From assembly GCA_011050675.1 (NCBI GenBank), contig DRFI01000020.1:310001-374000 (forward strand): a stretch of DNA of 64,000 nt, given 5' to 3'. Source of the stretch: Maribacter sp. (GTDB lineage Bacteria; Bacteroidota; Bacteroidia; Flavobacteriales; Flavobacteriaceae). The notes beneath the pieces are model-generated. The model saw only the letters and a list, made by a program, of their open reading frames with translations. It was not told the DNA's origin and did not search any database. A program made the translations under genes and the position numbers. The first letter of the stretch is position 1; the number at the start of each line of letters is the position of its first letter. Positions 52,302 to 61,779 of the stretch are shown here, piece by piece.

Positions 52302-55295
52302 CTACCCTACGATATTGACTATTTTACCAGGAACAACAATTACTTTTTTAGGCTCGCGACCTTGTAATTGTTGTTGTGTTTTTTCATTTGCCATTACTGC
52401 AGCTTCTATCTCTTCTTTAGATAAATCTAGCGAAAGCTCTAAAGTAAATTTCATTTTACCATTAAAGGAAATAGGATACTCTTTACTGCTCTCTACTAAA
52501 TACTTTCCTTCGAATTTTGGAAAAGGTGCCGTAGCTATAGATCCTGAATGACCTAATTTACTCCATAACTCTTCCGCAATATGTGGTGCGTAAGGCGATA
52601 CCAAAATAGCCAATGGCTCTAGCACTTTTCTACTGTAACATTTTTGCGAAGAAAGCTCATTAACACAGATCATAAATGTAGATACCGATGTATTGAAACT
52701 GAAGTTCTCTATATCTTCTTCTACCTTTTTAATAGTCTTGTGTAATGTTTTCCATGATTCTTTTGAAGGCTCCTCTTCGTTTACTAAAAAGGAAGCATTT
52801 TCATTGGAATGAAATTGTCTCCATAATTTCTTCAAGAAAGAATGTGTACCTGTAATACCAGCTGTATTCCAAGGTTTAGATTGCTCTAAAGGGCCTAAGA
52901 ACATTTCATACAAACGCAAACTATCTGCACCATATTCTTCACAAATAGCATCAGGATTAACAACGTTGTATTTGGATTTGGACATTTTTTCAACTTCGCG
53001 ACCTACAATATAACCCGCTTCCTCTTCAATAAAAATCGCTTCATCAAACTCAGACCTCCATTTCTTAAACAATTCTATATCCAAAACATTAGAACTATTC
53101 ACCATAGATACGTCAACATGTAAATTTTGCACATCCGAAAAATAAGGATATATATCAATAACAATTTTTGCTTTTGGCTCAGGTGCATAATACATCGAAA
53201 TATCAATTTTCATTTGCTCATTGATTCTTGATAATTCCTCTTTTTGTTTTTGAGCATCTAATTGAAGAACTGACTTTAGATGAAAGTAAGTTCCTGAAGA
53301 AATAAATACTTGGTTTGTAGCTTCTTCACCATCATTAAATACCACTTTTACTTTCAACTTATAAGCGAACGCACTAGTCCCAGTAATCATCCCTTGATTA
53401 ATAAGCTTTTTAGCAAATTCATCTTTAGGCACCAAACCTTTATCGAACATGAATTTTTGCCAAAAACGAGAATACAATAAGTGACCGGTTGCGTGTTCGC
53501 TACCACCAATATATAAATCTACATCTTGCCAGTAATTAATTGCTTTTTCAGAGAAAATGTCCTCGCTATTGTGCGGGTCCATATACCTATTAAAGTATTG
53601 AGAACTACCAGCCCAACCAGGCATAGTATTCAACTCCAAGGGAAATATGGTAGTATTATTTATCTCGTTATTATCGACAACTTTATTTGCTACAGTATCC
53701 CATGCCCAAACCTCAGCATTACCTAAAGGTGGCTCACCTGTCTCGGTCGGCAAATATTTTTCAACTTCTGGCAAAGCGATCGGCAAGTGCTCTTTTGCAA
53801 TCATTTGAGGCATCCCGTCTACATAATACACTGGGAAAGGTTCTCCCCAATATCTTTGACGGCTAAATACGGCATCACGTAATCTGTAGTTTATTTTTCC
53901 TTCGCCCTGCCCCAATTTCTCTAATTCATAGATAGCTAATTTCATAGCTTTTTTATACGGCAATCCGTTTAGGAAGTCTGAATTAGCAATAACCGTTTTA
54001 TCCTTATCTGCATATGCTTCCTCAGAAATATCTACTCCTTCAAATATGTTAGGAATAGCAATATTAAAATGTTTTGCAAAATCGTAATCGCGCTGATCAC
54101 CACATGGTACAGACATTACTGCTCCAGTTCCATAACCTGCCAATACATAGTCCCCAATCCAAATTGGAATAGGTTCTTTTGTAAATGGATGTTCTGCATA
54201 GGCACCGGTAAAAGCTCCAGAAATGGTTTTTACATCTGCCATACGATCACGCTCAGAACGCTTTGCAGTTGCCTCTATATAATTTTCTACCTCAGCTTTT
54301 TGCGCTGCAGTCGTTATTTTAGAAACCAGCTCATGCTCTGGCGCTAAAGTCATAAATGAAACTCCGAAAATAGTGTCTGGCCTAGTAGTAAATACATCAA
54401 TAACAGCATCGTGATTATTAACTTTAAAAGTTGCAGATGCACCTTGACTTCTCCCAATCCAATTAGTTTGGGAATCTTTCAACGGTTGAGGCCAATCAAT
54501 TTTATTTAACCCATCTAACAAACGTTGTGCATATGCAGAAATACGCATACTCCACTGGGTCATTTTTTTACGAACAACAGCATGACCACCACGTTCGGAT
54601 ACTCCGTTTACTATTTCATCATTAGCCAATACTGTACCTAGTGCAGGGCACCAGTTTACTTCAGTATCCGCCAAGTACGTTAATCTATATTGTAATAGTA
54701 TTTCTTGTTTTTTAACATCAGAAAAAGAATTCCAATCAGCTGCAGAAAACAATTCAATATCATCGTCACATACCGCATTTACATTGGTATTGCCATCCGC
54801 CGAAAATTTAGCAATTAATGATTCTACATCTTCCGCCTTATCAGTATCGGTATTATACCAAGAATTGAATATTTGAATGAATATCCACTGTGTCCATTTG
54901 TAATACTCCGGACTAGAAGTACGCACCTCTCTGCTCCAATCAAAAGAAAAACCTAATTGATCTAACTGCCTTCTGTATGTTTTAATATTAGCAGCGGTAG
55001 TTACCGCAGGGTGCTGACCTGTTTGAATAGCATACTGTTCTGCTGGCAAACCAAAAGAATCGTACCCTTGTGGGTGCAATACATTAAAACCTTTATGCCT
55101 TTTATATCGCGCATAAATATCACTTGCAATATACCCTAGCGGATGACCAACATGTAGTCCTGCCCCAGAGGGATAAGGAAACATATCCAACACATAGAAT
55201 TTTTCTTTTTTAGAATCGTTCTCTGCTTTAAATGTTTGATTTTCTGCCCAGTATTTTTGCCATTTGGCTTCAATTTCGTTGAAATTGTATTGCAT
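52302..55295 (-). CDS. leuS: Leucyl-tRNA synthetase with large internal insertion
   Basis: A 997-residue class Ia synthetase. HIGH motif HVGH is at 48-51 within FPYPSGAGLHVGH, the CP1 editing domain contains TTRPDTIFGV (303-312) and GTGAVMSVPCGDQRDYDFA, the catalytic core resumes at DLYIGGSEHATGHLLYSRFW, and KMSKS is at 770-774. An anticodon-binding domain and C-terminal domain follow. It is longer than most bacterial LeuRS. Extra sequence occurs at about 150-200, as is common in Bacteroidota, and at about 650-722, before the conserved HVDVSMVNSSNVLD. The second insertion is charged and predicted partly helical. Confidence 0.96.
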   Translation of the reverse strand: MQYNFNEIEAKWQKYWAENQTFKAENDSKKEKFYVLDMFPYPSGAGLHVGHPLGYIASDIYARYKRHKGFNVLHPQGYDSFGLPAEQYAIQTGQHPAVTTAANIKTYRRQLDQLGFSFDWSREVRTSSPEYYKWTQWIFIQIFNSWYNTDTDKAEDVESLIAKFSADGNTNVNAVCDDDIELFSAADWNSFSDVKKQEILLQYRLTYLADTEVNWCPALGTVLANDEIVNGVSERGGHAVVRKKMTQWSMRISAYAQRLLDGLNKIDWPQPLKDSQTNWIGRSQGASATFKVNNHDAVIDVFTTRPDTIFGVSFMTLAPEHELVSKITTAAQKAEVENYIEATAKRSERDRMADVKTISGAFTGAYAEHPFTKEPIPIWIGDYVLAGYGTGAVMSVPCGDQRDYDFAKHFNIAIPNIFEGVDISEEAYADKDKTVIANSDFLNGLPYKKAMKLAIYELEKLGQGEGKINYRLRDAVFSRQRYWGEPFPVYYVDGMPQMIAKEHLPIALPEVEKYLPTETGEPPLGNAEVWAWDTVANKVVDNNEINNTTIFPLELNTMPGWAGSSQYFNRYMDPHNSEDIFSEKAINYWQDVDLYIGGSEHATGHLLYSRFWQKFMFDKGLVPKDEFAKKLINQGMITGTSAFAYKLKVKVVFNDGEEATNQVFISSGTYFHLKSVLQLDAQKQKEELSRINEQMKIDISMYYAPEPKAKIVIDIYPYFSDVQNLHVDVSMVNSSNVLDIELFKKWRSEFDEAIFIEEEAGYIVGREVEKMSKSKYNVVNPDAICEEYGADSLRLYEMFLGPLEQSKPWNTAGITGTHSFLKKLWRQFHSNENASFLVNEEEPSKESWKTLHKTIKKVEEDIENFSFNTSVSTFMICVNELSSQKCYSRKVLEPLAILVSPYAPHIAEELWSKLGHSGSIATAPFPKFEGKYLVESSKEYPISFNGKMKFTLELSLDLSKEEIEAAVMANEKTQQQLQGREPKKVIVVPGKIVNIVG

Positions 55296-55321
55296 GATCT
55301 TTGCTTCTTTTCTGTAAGTCG

Positions 55322-55329
55322 CAAAAATA
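55322..55329 (-). promoter_or_regulatory. Bacteroidota -7 box upstream of leuS
   Basis: The minus strand reads TATTTTTG, an exact TAnnTTTG match, 27 nt before the leuS ATG. No -33 element recognised. Confidence 0.4.
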
Positions 55330-55378
55330 GGTTTATTCTGTTAAAGGCGAAAGAATAACGTTATTGATACAGCCAATG

Positions 55379-56239
55379 CTATACCTCTAATAAATTTCCA
55401 CTATATAACACCCACATCATAGAAACTAGGGCTGATAAATTAATGAGGTAACCAAACAATTTCATTTGGGGTAAAGTATAGGGTCTGTCTTTAAAAAGAA
55501 CAAAAATATCTAAAATCAGAAATGCCGAGAAAAGCGTAAGAAATGAAGCCAATACAATATCGTTAAACCAATACCAGACTAAAATAGATTCGCAAACTAA
55601 TATCAAAAGCATAAGTAATTTTGAATTTTTGCGACCCACCAAAGTTGCGGTAGTACGTTTGCCAGAAACTAAATCTGGCTCTATATCCATTATTTCACCA
55701 GCAATATGAGCTTGAAATGCAAATAGCGACAAATACACCAATGTCTGCCACGGGAGCATATTTAAGTCATTTAATTCGGTTGAAAAAAATACCGTAACCA
55801 CATAACCCACTTGAATAAGAATTTCAAAAGGAGGTCGTTCTTTAATTCGGAACGGTTTAAAATTATAAAGGATATTTACAACTATCATAAATAGCAGCAG
55901 GAGGAACATTTTTATGCCAGATATAAAGGTAAACAGCACCACAAAGAACAATGTCACAAAAGCTACTTTAACCAATACCCCATTTAAATAGCTCTTTGAA
56001 GCTTTAGCTCCGAATAGGTAGTTACCCTTTCTTTCGTTTACTGCATCGGCATCTATATCATTATAATCGTTTAGACCATAAACCAAATAGTTTAATGGAA
56101 AGGTGACAAAGAAAAGACCTAACCAAAAATTCATATTCAACCAAAACTCTGCCTGATTGCCAAAAGGAACTAAATAAATCCAAATTGTAGGAAACCAAAG
56201 TCCGGGTCTGGATATTTTTAGATCCAATAAATTAAGCAT
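55379..56239 (-). CDS. UbiA-family prenyltransferase
   Basis: A 286-residue integral membrane protein with about eight membrane helices and both Asp-rich motifs of the UbiA superfamily: LNDYNDIDADAVNERKGNYL (prenyl diphosphate/Mg binding) and IMDIEPDLVSGKRTTATLVG. It would attach a prenyl chain to an aromatic or other acceptor in the membrane. No quinone or carotenoid genes lie nearby, so the acceptor is unknown. It stands alone between leuS and a divergent T9SS protein gene. Confidence 0.88.
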   Translation of the reverse strand: MLNLLDLKISRPGLWFPTIWIYLVPFGNQAEFWLNMNFWLGLFFVTFPLNYLVYGLNDYNDIDADAVNERKGNYLFGAKASKSYLNGVLVKVAFVTLFFVVLFTFISGIKMFLLLLFMIVVNILYNFKPFRIKERPPFEILIQVGYVVTVFFSTELNDLNMLPWQTLVYLSLFAFQAHIAGEIMDIEPDLVSGKRTTATLVGRKNSKLLMLLILVCESILVWYWFNDIVLASFLTLFSAFLILDIFVLFKDRPYTLPQMKLFGYLINLSALVSMMWVLYSGNLLEV

Positions 56240-56353
56240 CTTGTAAAAAATTTAGTTTGAAAATTTCAACAAAAATACCATTCTTAGAGTAGGTACTTTG
56301 ATTTGCGTTATAATATTAAATACCCATTGTGCTAAAAAGTATATCTTTAAACA

Positions 56354-58234
56354 GTGAATATGATGTGTCCCAAATATTTTTCACTTACTATATTAATTGC
56401 ATGGTGCAGTATTGCCAATCTGCAAGCGCAACTTGGTTTCTGTGGCGGTAATTCTGGTGATCCGATTTTTACAGAAGATTTTGGCTCTGGCACAATAGAC
56501 GGACCCGCATTGCCTGCAGGAACCACTACCTATAACTTTACGACCGGAACCCCAAACGATGGATCCTATACTATTTCTAGCACCACAAATTACTTTGATT
56601 GGCTTTCCATACAAGATCACACACCTGGTGACAGCAATGGAAAATCTTTTATAGTCAATGCCAGTTTTACAGCAGGAGAATTCTACCAACGTGAGGTAAC
56701 AGGGTTATGTGAAAATACCACATATGAATTTTCTTCTTGGCTCATCAATTTACAACCACCAGGTAGTTGTGAAGGAAACAGTATTCCCGTAAATGTTCGT
56801 TTTCAAATATGGGACGAAACGGACACCAATCTTCTTTCACAAGGAGATACAGGGAGTATTACGGGCACAGGAAGTACAGAATGGAAACAATACGCACTGG
56901 TTTTTAAAACGGAACCCGGACAAACATCTGTCATTTTAAAGATGAGAAATAACAGTAATGGCGGTTGTGGTAATGACCTTGCTATAGATGACATTCTATT
57001 TAAATCTTGTGGAGATAACATCAACGTTTCTTCAGGTGCCAATGAACAGAACTTGGTCGTTTGCGAAGATCAAGGTGGGGTTTCTAGAACATTAACTGTT
57101 ACACCAGATTTCTCTATTTTCTCAACACACGCCTACCAATGGCAACAGAGTACAGACCAACAAAGTTGGACAGATATTCCTGGGGAAACGGGCGACACTT
57201 TATCAACACCAGCCGTAACTAGTACAACATATTTTAGGGTAAAAACATCTGAAGACCCCATAAATGTAAACAATGATTTATGCAATGTTGTTTCGGATGT
57301 ATTTGACATTATAGTTTTACCTGTACCCAATGCCCCAACCAGTGCAGGAGATGTAGTTGTTTGTGATGGCGAATTAGGAACCTTAACCGCCACCACTCAA
57401 AATTCATATTCCATTAATTGGTATGATGCCGCCACTGGTGGAAGTTTAATTTTATCTGAAAATCCTAATTTAGAAATAGGTATAGCCGGTACTTATTATG
57501 CCGAAGCGAATTCTAACGAAATAGAATGCGCTTCGGCTACCAGAACAGCGATTACCTTAACCGTTAATGCGTTGCCGGTAATACCAGATGATGCCAGCAC
57601 TTTTATTTGTGAAAATTCTTTTATCACCCTCGATGCAGCTATTGACAACGTTACCTACCAATGGAGCACAGGGGCAACCACCAAATTTATAGATGTTGAA
57701 GAACCTGGTGAATACTCGGTGACCGTTACCAACACCAATGGATGCTCAGAATCTCGCAACTTCTTTGTAGAACAAATAGACTTACCAAGAATAGACCGAA
57801 TAGAATCTGACGGACCATCCATTCTTATTTCAACTATTAATGAAGGAGACTTTGAATATTCTTTAGACGGAATTTCATTTCAATCTAGTTCAATTTTTGA
57901 AGCTGTAGAAGGAGGATTTTATACTATTTACGTGCAAGACAATACAGATTGTGGCGTAGTAACCGAAGATTTTTATCACTTAGTCATTCCTAAGTTTTTT
58001 ACGCCGAACGGAGATTCGTTCAATGATTTTTTTGAACCAGACGGTTTGGAAGTTTTTAGCAATGTCACCATTTCTATTTTTGACCGTTATGGAATGCTAC
58101 TCAAATACAGCAATACAAGTTCATTTTCATGGGATGGCTTTTTTCAAGGTAAACCAATGATAGAAGACGATTACTGGTATTTAATTACCGCAGATTCCTC
58201 TCAATTTAAAGGGCACTTTAGTTTAAAACGTTAA
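56354..58234 (+). CDS. Large secreted adhesin-like protein with T9SS type B (gliding) C-terminal domain
   Basis: A 626-residue secreted protein. A signal peptide is followed by a jelly-roll-like N-terminal domain (about 30-220, FTEDFGSGTIDGPALPAGTT, then FSSWLINLQPPGSC and KQYALVFKTEPGQTSVILKM). Two Ig-like/PKD-like segments follow (about 225-480, SINWYDAATGGSLILSENPN; YQWSTGATTKFIDVEEPGEY). The C-terminal type B sorting domain reads IPKFFTPNGDSFNDFFEP, then ISIFDRYGMLLKYS and LKR at the end. It is exported by T9SS and probably kept on the cell surface. The start could be any of three closely spaced ATGs. Confidence 0.9.
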   Translation: MNMMCPKYFSLTILIAWCSIANLQAQLGFCGGNSGDPIFTEDFGSGTIDGPALPAGTTTYNFTTGTPNDGSYTISSTTNYFDWLSIQDHTPGDSNGKSFIVNASFTAGEFYQREVTGLCENTTYEFSSWLINLQPPGSCEGNSIPVNVRFQIWDETDTNLLSQGDTGSITGTGSTEWKQYALVFKTEPGQTSVILKMRNNSNGGCGNDLAIDDILFKSCGDNINVSSGANEQNLVVCEDQGGVSRTLTVTPDFSIFSTHAYQWQQSTDQQSWTDIPGETGDTLSTPAVTSTTYFRVKTSEDPINVNNDLCNVVSDVFDIIVLPVPNAPTSAGDVVVCDGELGTLTATTQNSYSINWYDAATGGSLILSENPNLEIGIAGTYYAEANSNEIECASATRTAITLTVNALPVIPDDASTFICENSFITLDAAIDNVTYQWSTGATTKFIDVEEPGEYSVTVTNTNGCSESRNFFVEQIDLPRIDRIESDGPSILISTINEGDFEYSLDGISFQSSSIFEAVEGGFYTIYVQDNTDCGVVTEDFYHLVIPKFFTPNGDSFNDFFEPDGLEVFSNVTISIFDRYGMLLKYSNTSSFSWDGFFQGKPMIEDDYWYLITADSSQFKGHFSLKR

Positions 58235-58297
58235 CGGTTCAAATTTTTAAGTTCCATTTGACAATACTTTGCTATTTTTACTGCACTTTTAAGTACT

Positions 58298-59176
58298 ATG
58301 GCGAACTCTTTCGAAAATTATCAAAGACGCAAACTCATCTCCTCCTATTTTTCTGTGGTGCTAAGTATTGCATTGGTCTTGTTCCTCTTGGGAATATTAG
58401 GATTACTGGTATTGAATACCAAAAAAATGGCAGACCGTTCTAAAGAACAGATTACCATTTCTGTCTTTTTAAAGGAAAACACCAAAGAAATTGAAGTTGA
58501 ACAACTTCAAAAAACATTGGCAATGTCAGAATACACCAAATCTTCCACTTATGTTTCTAAAGAAGAGGCAGCTAAACAACACAGTGAAGAAATAGGTGAA
58601 GATTTTGTTGATTATTTAGGCTACAATCCACTTAAAAATTCTATCGACGTAAAACTTAACGCAGATTTCGTAACTGCCGAAAAAGTAGAAGAAATAGCCG
58701 ATACCCTTGCAGAAAAGAGCTTTGTTGACGAAGTGAGTTATGATAAGGTTTTAGTAAGTATGGTAGCCAAAAGTGTAGAACAAATAGGCTTCTGGATTTT
58801 AGTAGCCAGTGCTATTTTTACCTTTATTGCTGTACTTCTTATCAATAGCTCTATACGACTATCTATCTACTCAAAAAGATTTATCATCAAAACCATGCAG
58901 ATGGTAGGCGCCACAAAGACATTTATACGCAAACCATTTATTTGGCAAAATATTAAATTGGGCATGATTGGATCTGCAATTGCCTTAATAGCTATTGCCG
59001 GCGTTGTATATTATGTAAATACTAATTTTCAAGATTTAGGGCTCTTAGACGAACCTTATATTCTTGTTATTTTATTCGTTAGTGTTTTTCTGTTAGGAAT
59101 TCTTATTTCGTTCATTAGCACCTATTTCGCGACCCAACGCTTCTTAAATCTTAGAACGGACGAATTATATTATTAA
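58298..59176 (+). CDS. ftsX: Cell-division protein FtsX
   Basis: A 292-residue FtsX: a cytoplasmic N-terminus, a membrane helix (about 18-42), an extracytoplasmic domain containing ITISVFLKENTKEIEVEQLQ and SKEEAAKQHSEEIGEDFVDY, and three more membrane helices (about 165-190, 225-245, 255-280). With FtsE it forms an ABC-type complex that controls peptidoglycan hydrolases at division. It begins the conserved Bacteroidota series ftsX, DUF3098, uppP, truB. No ftsE is in the window. Confidence 0.94.
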   Translation: MANSFENYQRRKLISSYFSVVLSIALVLFLLGILGLLVLNTKKMADRSKEQITISVFLKENTKEIEVEQLQKTLAMSEYTKSSTYVSKEEAAKQHSEEIGEDFVDYLGYNPLKNSIDVKLNADFVTAEKVEEIADTLAEKSFVDEVSYDKVLVSMVAKSVEQIGFWILVASAIFTFIAVLLINSSIRLSIYSKRFIIKTMQMVGATKTFIRKPFIWQNIKLGMIGSAIALIAIAGVVYYVNTNFQDLGLLDEPYILVILFVSVFLLGILISFISTYFATQRFLNLRTDELYY

Positions 59177-59185
59177 ATTTGCGGC

Positions 59186-59449
59186 ATGAGTAAAAACAAT
59201 AGAGTAGAACAGCATACCAAACAAGAATTTATTTTTCAAAAGAAGAATTATTTATTCATGTTCATTGGTCTTGCCTGTATTACGGTAGGTTTCATTTTAA
59301 TGAGCGGCGGTGGTAGTGACGATCCAAACGTTTTTAATCCTGAAATCTTTAATTTTAGAAGAATTAGACTAGCTCCTACTTTAGTACTTATTGGCTTAGG
59401 AATAGAGATATATGCTATTTTGTTGAACCCTCACAAAAAGAAAGATTAA
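59186..59449 (+). CDS. DUF3098 small membrane protein
   Basis: An 87-residue protein with two membrane segments (about 25-42 and 65-82) and the DUF3098 pattern FIFQKKNYLFMFIGLACITV, then GGGSDDPNVFNPEIFNFRRI. The family is confined to Bacteroidota and is regularly encoded between ftsX and uppP, as here. Function unknown. An exact -7 box, TAAATTTG (59174-59181), ends 4 bases before the ATG. Confidence 0.92.
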   Translation: MSKNNRVEQHTKQEFIFQKKNYLFMFIGLACITVGFILMSGGGSDDPNVFNPEIFNFRRIRLAPTLVLIGLGIEIYAILLNPHKKKD

Positions 59450-60247
59450 TTGGACACTTTAGATGCTATTATACTCGGTATTATTCAAGGTTTAACCGAG
59501 TTTCTACCCGTTTCTTCAAGTGGTCATTTAGAATTGGGTAAAGCCATTTTAGGAGATGACTCTGTACAAGAAGAAAGTTTATTGTTTACGGTAGTTCTTC
59601 ATTTTGCTACAGCATTGAGTACCATTGTTGTTTTCAGAAAAGATATCTGGGAAATTCTTAGTGGGCTGTTTCAATTTAAATGGAACGAAGAAAGTCAGTT
59701 TTCTGCCAAGATTATTATCTCTATGTTACCTGCAGTATTTGTAGGCTTGTTTTTTGAAGAACAATTAGAAGCCTTTTTTGGTGGTAATATTCGTTTTGTA
59801 GGGTTTATGCTGATTATTACAGCAGTACTTCTATTTTTTGCAGACAAAGCAAAGGATACTGATAAAAAAGTAAGCTTCAAAAATGCTTTTATTGTTGGTA
59901 TCTCTCAAGCAATTGCAATGCTACCTGGTATTTCTCGTAGTGGAGCTACCATTTCTACTTCTGTTCTTTTAGGGGTAGATAAATCGAAAGCTGCTCGATT
60001 TTCTTTCTTAATGGTCGTTCCGTTAATTTTTGGTAAAATTGCCAAAGACATTATGAGCGGAGATCTAAATTTTGATGGAGAAAACAATATCGCAATGGGC
60101 GCAGGTTTTATTGCTGCCTTTCTTGCTGGTCTTGCCGCTTGTACCTGGATGATTAAATTGGTACGAAAAAGTAAGCTTTCGTATTTTGCCATCTACTGTC
60201 TTGTTGTAGGATTGATTGCTATTATTTACGGATTCACTAACCCGTAG
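59450..60247 (+). CDS. uppP: Undecaprenyl-diphosphatase UppP (BacA)
   Basis: A 265-residue membrane phosphatase that recycles undecaprenyl pyrophosphate for cell-wall synthesis. Both catalytic motifs are present: GLTEFLPVSSSGHLELG near the N-terminus and PGISRSGATISTSVLLG. The start is a TTG directly after the stop of the DUF3098 gene; it gives MDTLDAIILGIIQGLTEFLP, matching the family N-terminus, and no ATG fits. Coupling to the upstream gene probably compensates for the weak start codon. Confidence 0.95.
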   Translation: MDTLDAIILGIIQGLTEFLPVSSSGHLELGKAILGDDSVQEESLLFTVVLHFATALSTIVVFRKDIWEILSGLFQFKWNEESQFSAKIIISMLPAVFVGLFFEEQLEAFFGGNIRFVGFMLIITAVLLFFADKAKDTDKKVSFKNAFIVGISQAIAMLPGISRSGATISTSVLLGVDKSKAARFSFLMVVPLIFGKIAKDIMSGDLNFDGENNIAMGAGFIAAFLAGLAACTWMIKLVRKSKLSYFAIYCLVVGLIAIIYGFTNP

Positions 60248-60272
60248 TATCCCTTTTAAACACTTTTAGTTC

Positions 60273-60986
60273 ATGAAAGATTTGACCAAAGAAGATTATT
60301 TAAATGGTCAGTTATTACTGATTGATAAACCACTAGAATGGTCTTCCTTTCAGGCGGTAAATAAATTAAAATGGGCAATTAGAAAGAAATTCAGTTTAAA
60401 GAAATTTAAAATTGGACACGCAGGAACCTTAGACCCTTTAGCTACAGGTTTACTGGTAATTTGTACAGGGAAATTCACAAAAAAAATAACGGAATACCAA
60501 GGTCAAGAAAAAGAATACACAGGTGTTTTTACCTTAGGCGGCACAACACCATCTTACGACCTTGAGACCGAAATAAACGAAACCTTCGCTACCGATCATA
60601 TTACACCAGATCTTATTAAAACCACAACTAGTCAGTTTCTTGGTGAAATTGAACAAGCGCCACCTGTCTTTTCCGCATTAAAGAAAGATGGAAAACGTTT
60701 ATATGAATTAGCTCGTGAAGGTATAGCTGTAGATATTCCAAAACGAAAAGTATCTGTTAGTGCTTTCGATATTACTGATATTGACGGTTTAAATATTCAC
60801 TTTAGAATTGCATGCAGTAAAGGCACCTATATAAGGTCTATAGCTAACGATTTTGGTAAAGCCCTAAATTCGGGAGCACATTTAACTGCACTTAGAAGAA
60901 CCAAAATAGGTGATTTTAACGTAGATAATGCACAAGACCCTTTGGTCTTTGCCGATATATTATTAGGACCGGAAGAAAATAAGTAA
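60273..60986 (+). CDS. truB: tRNA pseudouridine(55) synthase
   Basis: A 237-residue enzyme making pseudouridine 55 in the tRNA T-loop. The catalytic motif GHAGTLDPLATGLLVICTG contains the nucleophilic Asp. The conserved KIGH, EYTGVFTLGGTTPSYDLETE and CSKGTYIRSIANDFGKAL segments follow. The C-terminal PUA-like extension is short, as usual in Bacteroidota. It follows uppP by 25 bp in the conserved gene series. Confidence 0.96.
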   Translation: MKDLTKEDYLNGQLLLIDKPLEWSSFQAVNKLKWAIRKKFSLKKFKIGHAGTLDPLATGLLVICTGKFTKKITEYQGQEKEYTGVFTLGGTTPSYDLETEINETFATDHITPDLIKTTTSQFLGEIEQAPPVFSALKKDGKRLYELAREGIAVDIPKRKVSVSAFDITDIDGLNIHFRIACSKGTYIRSIANDFGKALNSGAHLTALRRTKIGDFNVDNAQDPLVFADILLGPEENK

Positions 60987-61038
60987 CAAGCATTTGATTG
61001 TCATTTATCGATTTCCTAAAATATTTTGGTGTTATTAA

Positions 61039-61050
61039 GGTTATATAACC
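61039..61050. repeat. Perfect 12-bp palindrome abutting a start codon
   Basis: GGTTATATAACC ends immediately before the ATG at 61051. It could be a small operator or an mRNA hairpin over the ribosome-binding region, or chance. Confidence 0.35.
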
Positions 61051-61779
61051 ATGAATCTGAATAGAAAACAATTATCATTACTTGCCACTACTTTTAGCTT
61101 GTCTATTGTAGTGCTGGTATTGTATGGTATTCAGTTTGGTGGTCAACAAGAATCTCATGAAGATTATGTTGTAGAAATGGTTATGGATCAAGAGATTTTG
61201 GAAGAAATTCTAAAGAAAGAGGATCCCTTAGAAGAGCAAGCCAATGCAGACCCTATAAAAAGCCATTTAGCATTTAACGAAACGGCAAAGCCGAGTTACG
61301 GCAATCCTGAACCATTACAAACTTTAGAAGAGTTAATGGAAGAGCGTAGCGAAATGAGTGACGGTGACCCTACCGAAGAAATCATTTCTGATACGGGCTA
61401 TTCTGAACGGGTAAAAGCATTAGCTAAAAAGAGAGAAGAAAAAAAGCAACTATTAGGCGAAAAGGAAGCTCAAAAGAAAGAGTTCACCAACAACTTAGCT
61501 GCAAGAAGAACCTCTGTCTCCTATTCTTTGGTTGATAGAAACAATTACAAATTACCTCCCCCAATATATACTTGTATTGAAGGAGGCAAGGTTGTCATTA
61601 ATATAGAAGTAAATGCTTTAGGCTATGTTACCGAAGCAGATTATAACGAAAGAAGTTCTGGAACTTCTAACGGCTGTCTTGTTGAGAACGCTATTAATTA
61701 CGCATTAAAAGCAAGATTCAATTCTTCTGAAAAAGAATCTCAAAAAGGCACAATCACTTACTTATTTCAAGGGAAGTAA
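61051..61779 (+). CDS. TonB-like energy-transducer-type protein
   Basis: A 242-residue protein with one N-terminal membrane segment (about 10-30). A long acidic then charged, probably coiled-coil linker follows (VKALAKKREEKKQLLGEKEA region at about 128-160). The C-terminal domain has TonB-like strands (GGKVVINIEVNALGYVTEAD, then LVENAINYALKARFNSS). The periplasmic linker is Glu/Lys-rich, not Pro-rich. It resembles the C-terminal half of TonB-type transducers, but without ExbB/ExbD nearby its partner is uncertain. The end overlaps the convergent thioredoxin-like gene by 18 bp. Confidence 0.75.
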   Translation: MNLNRKQLSLLATTFSLSIVVLVLYGIQFGGQQESHEDYVVEMVMDQEILEEILKKEDPLEEQANADPIKSHLAFNETAKPSYGNPEPLQTLEELMEERSEMSDGDPTEEIISDTGYSERVKALAKKREEKKQLLGEKEAQKKEFTNNLAARRTSVSYSLVDRNNYKLPPPIYTCIEGGKVVINIEVNALGYVTEADYNERSSGTSNGCLVENAINYALKARFNSSEKESQKGTITYLFQGK

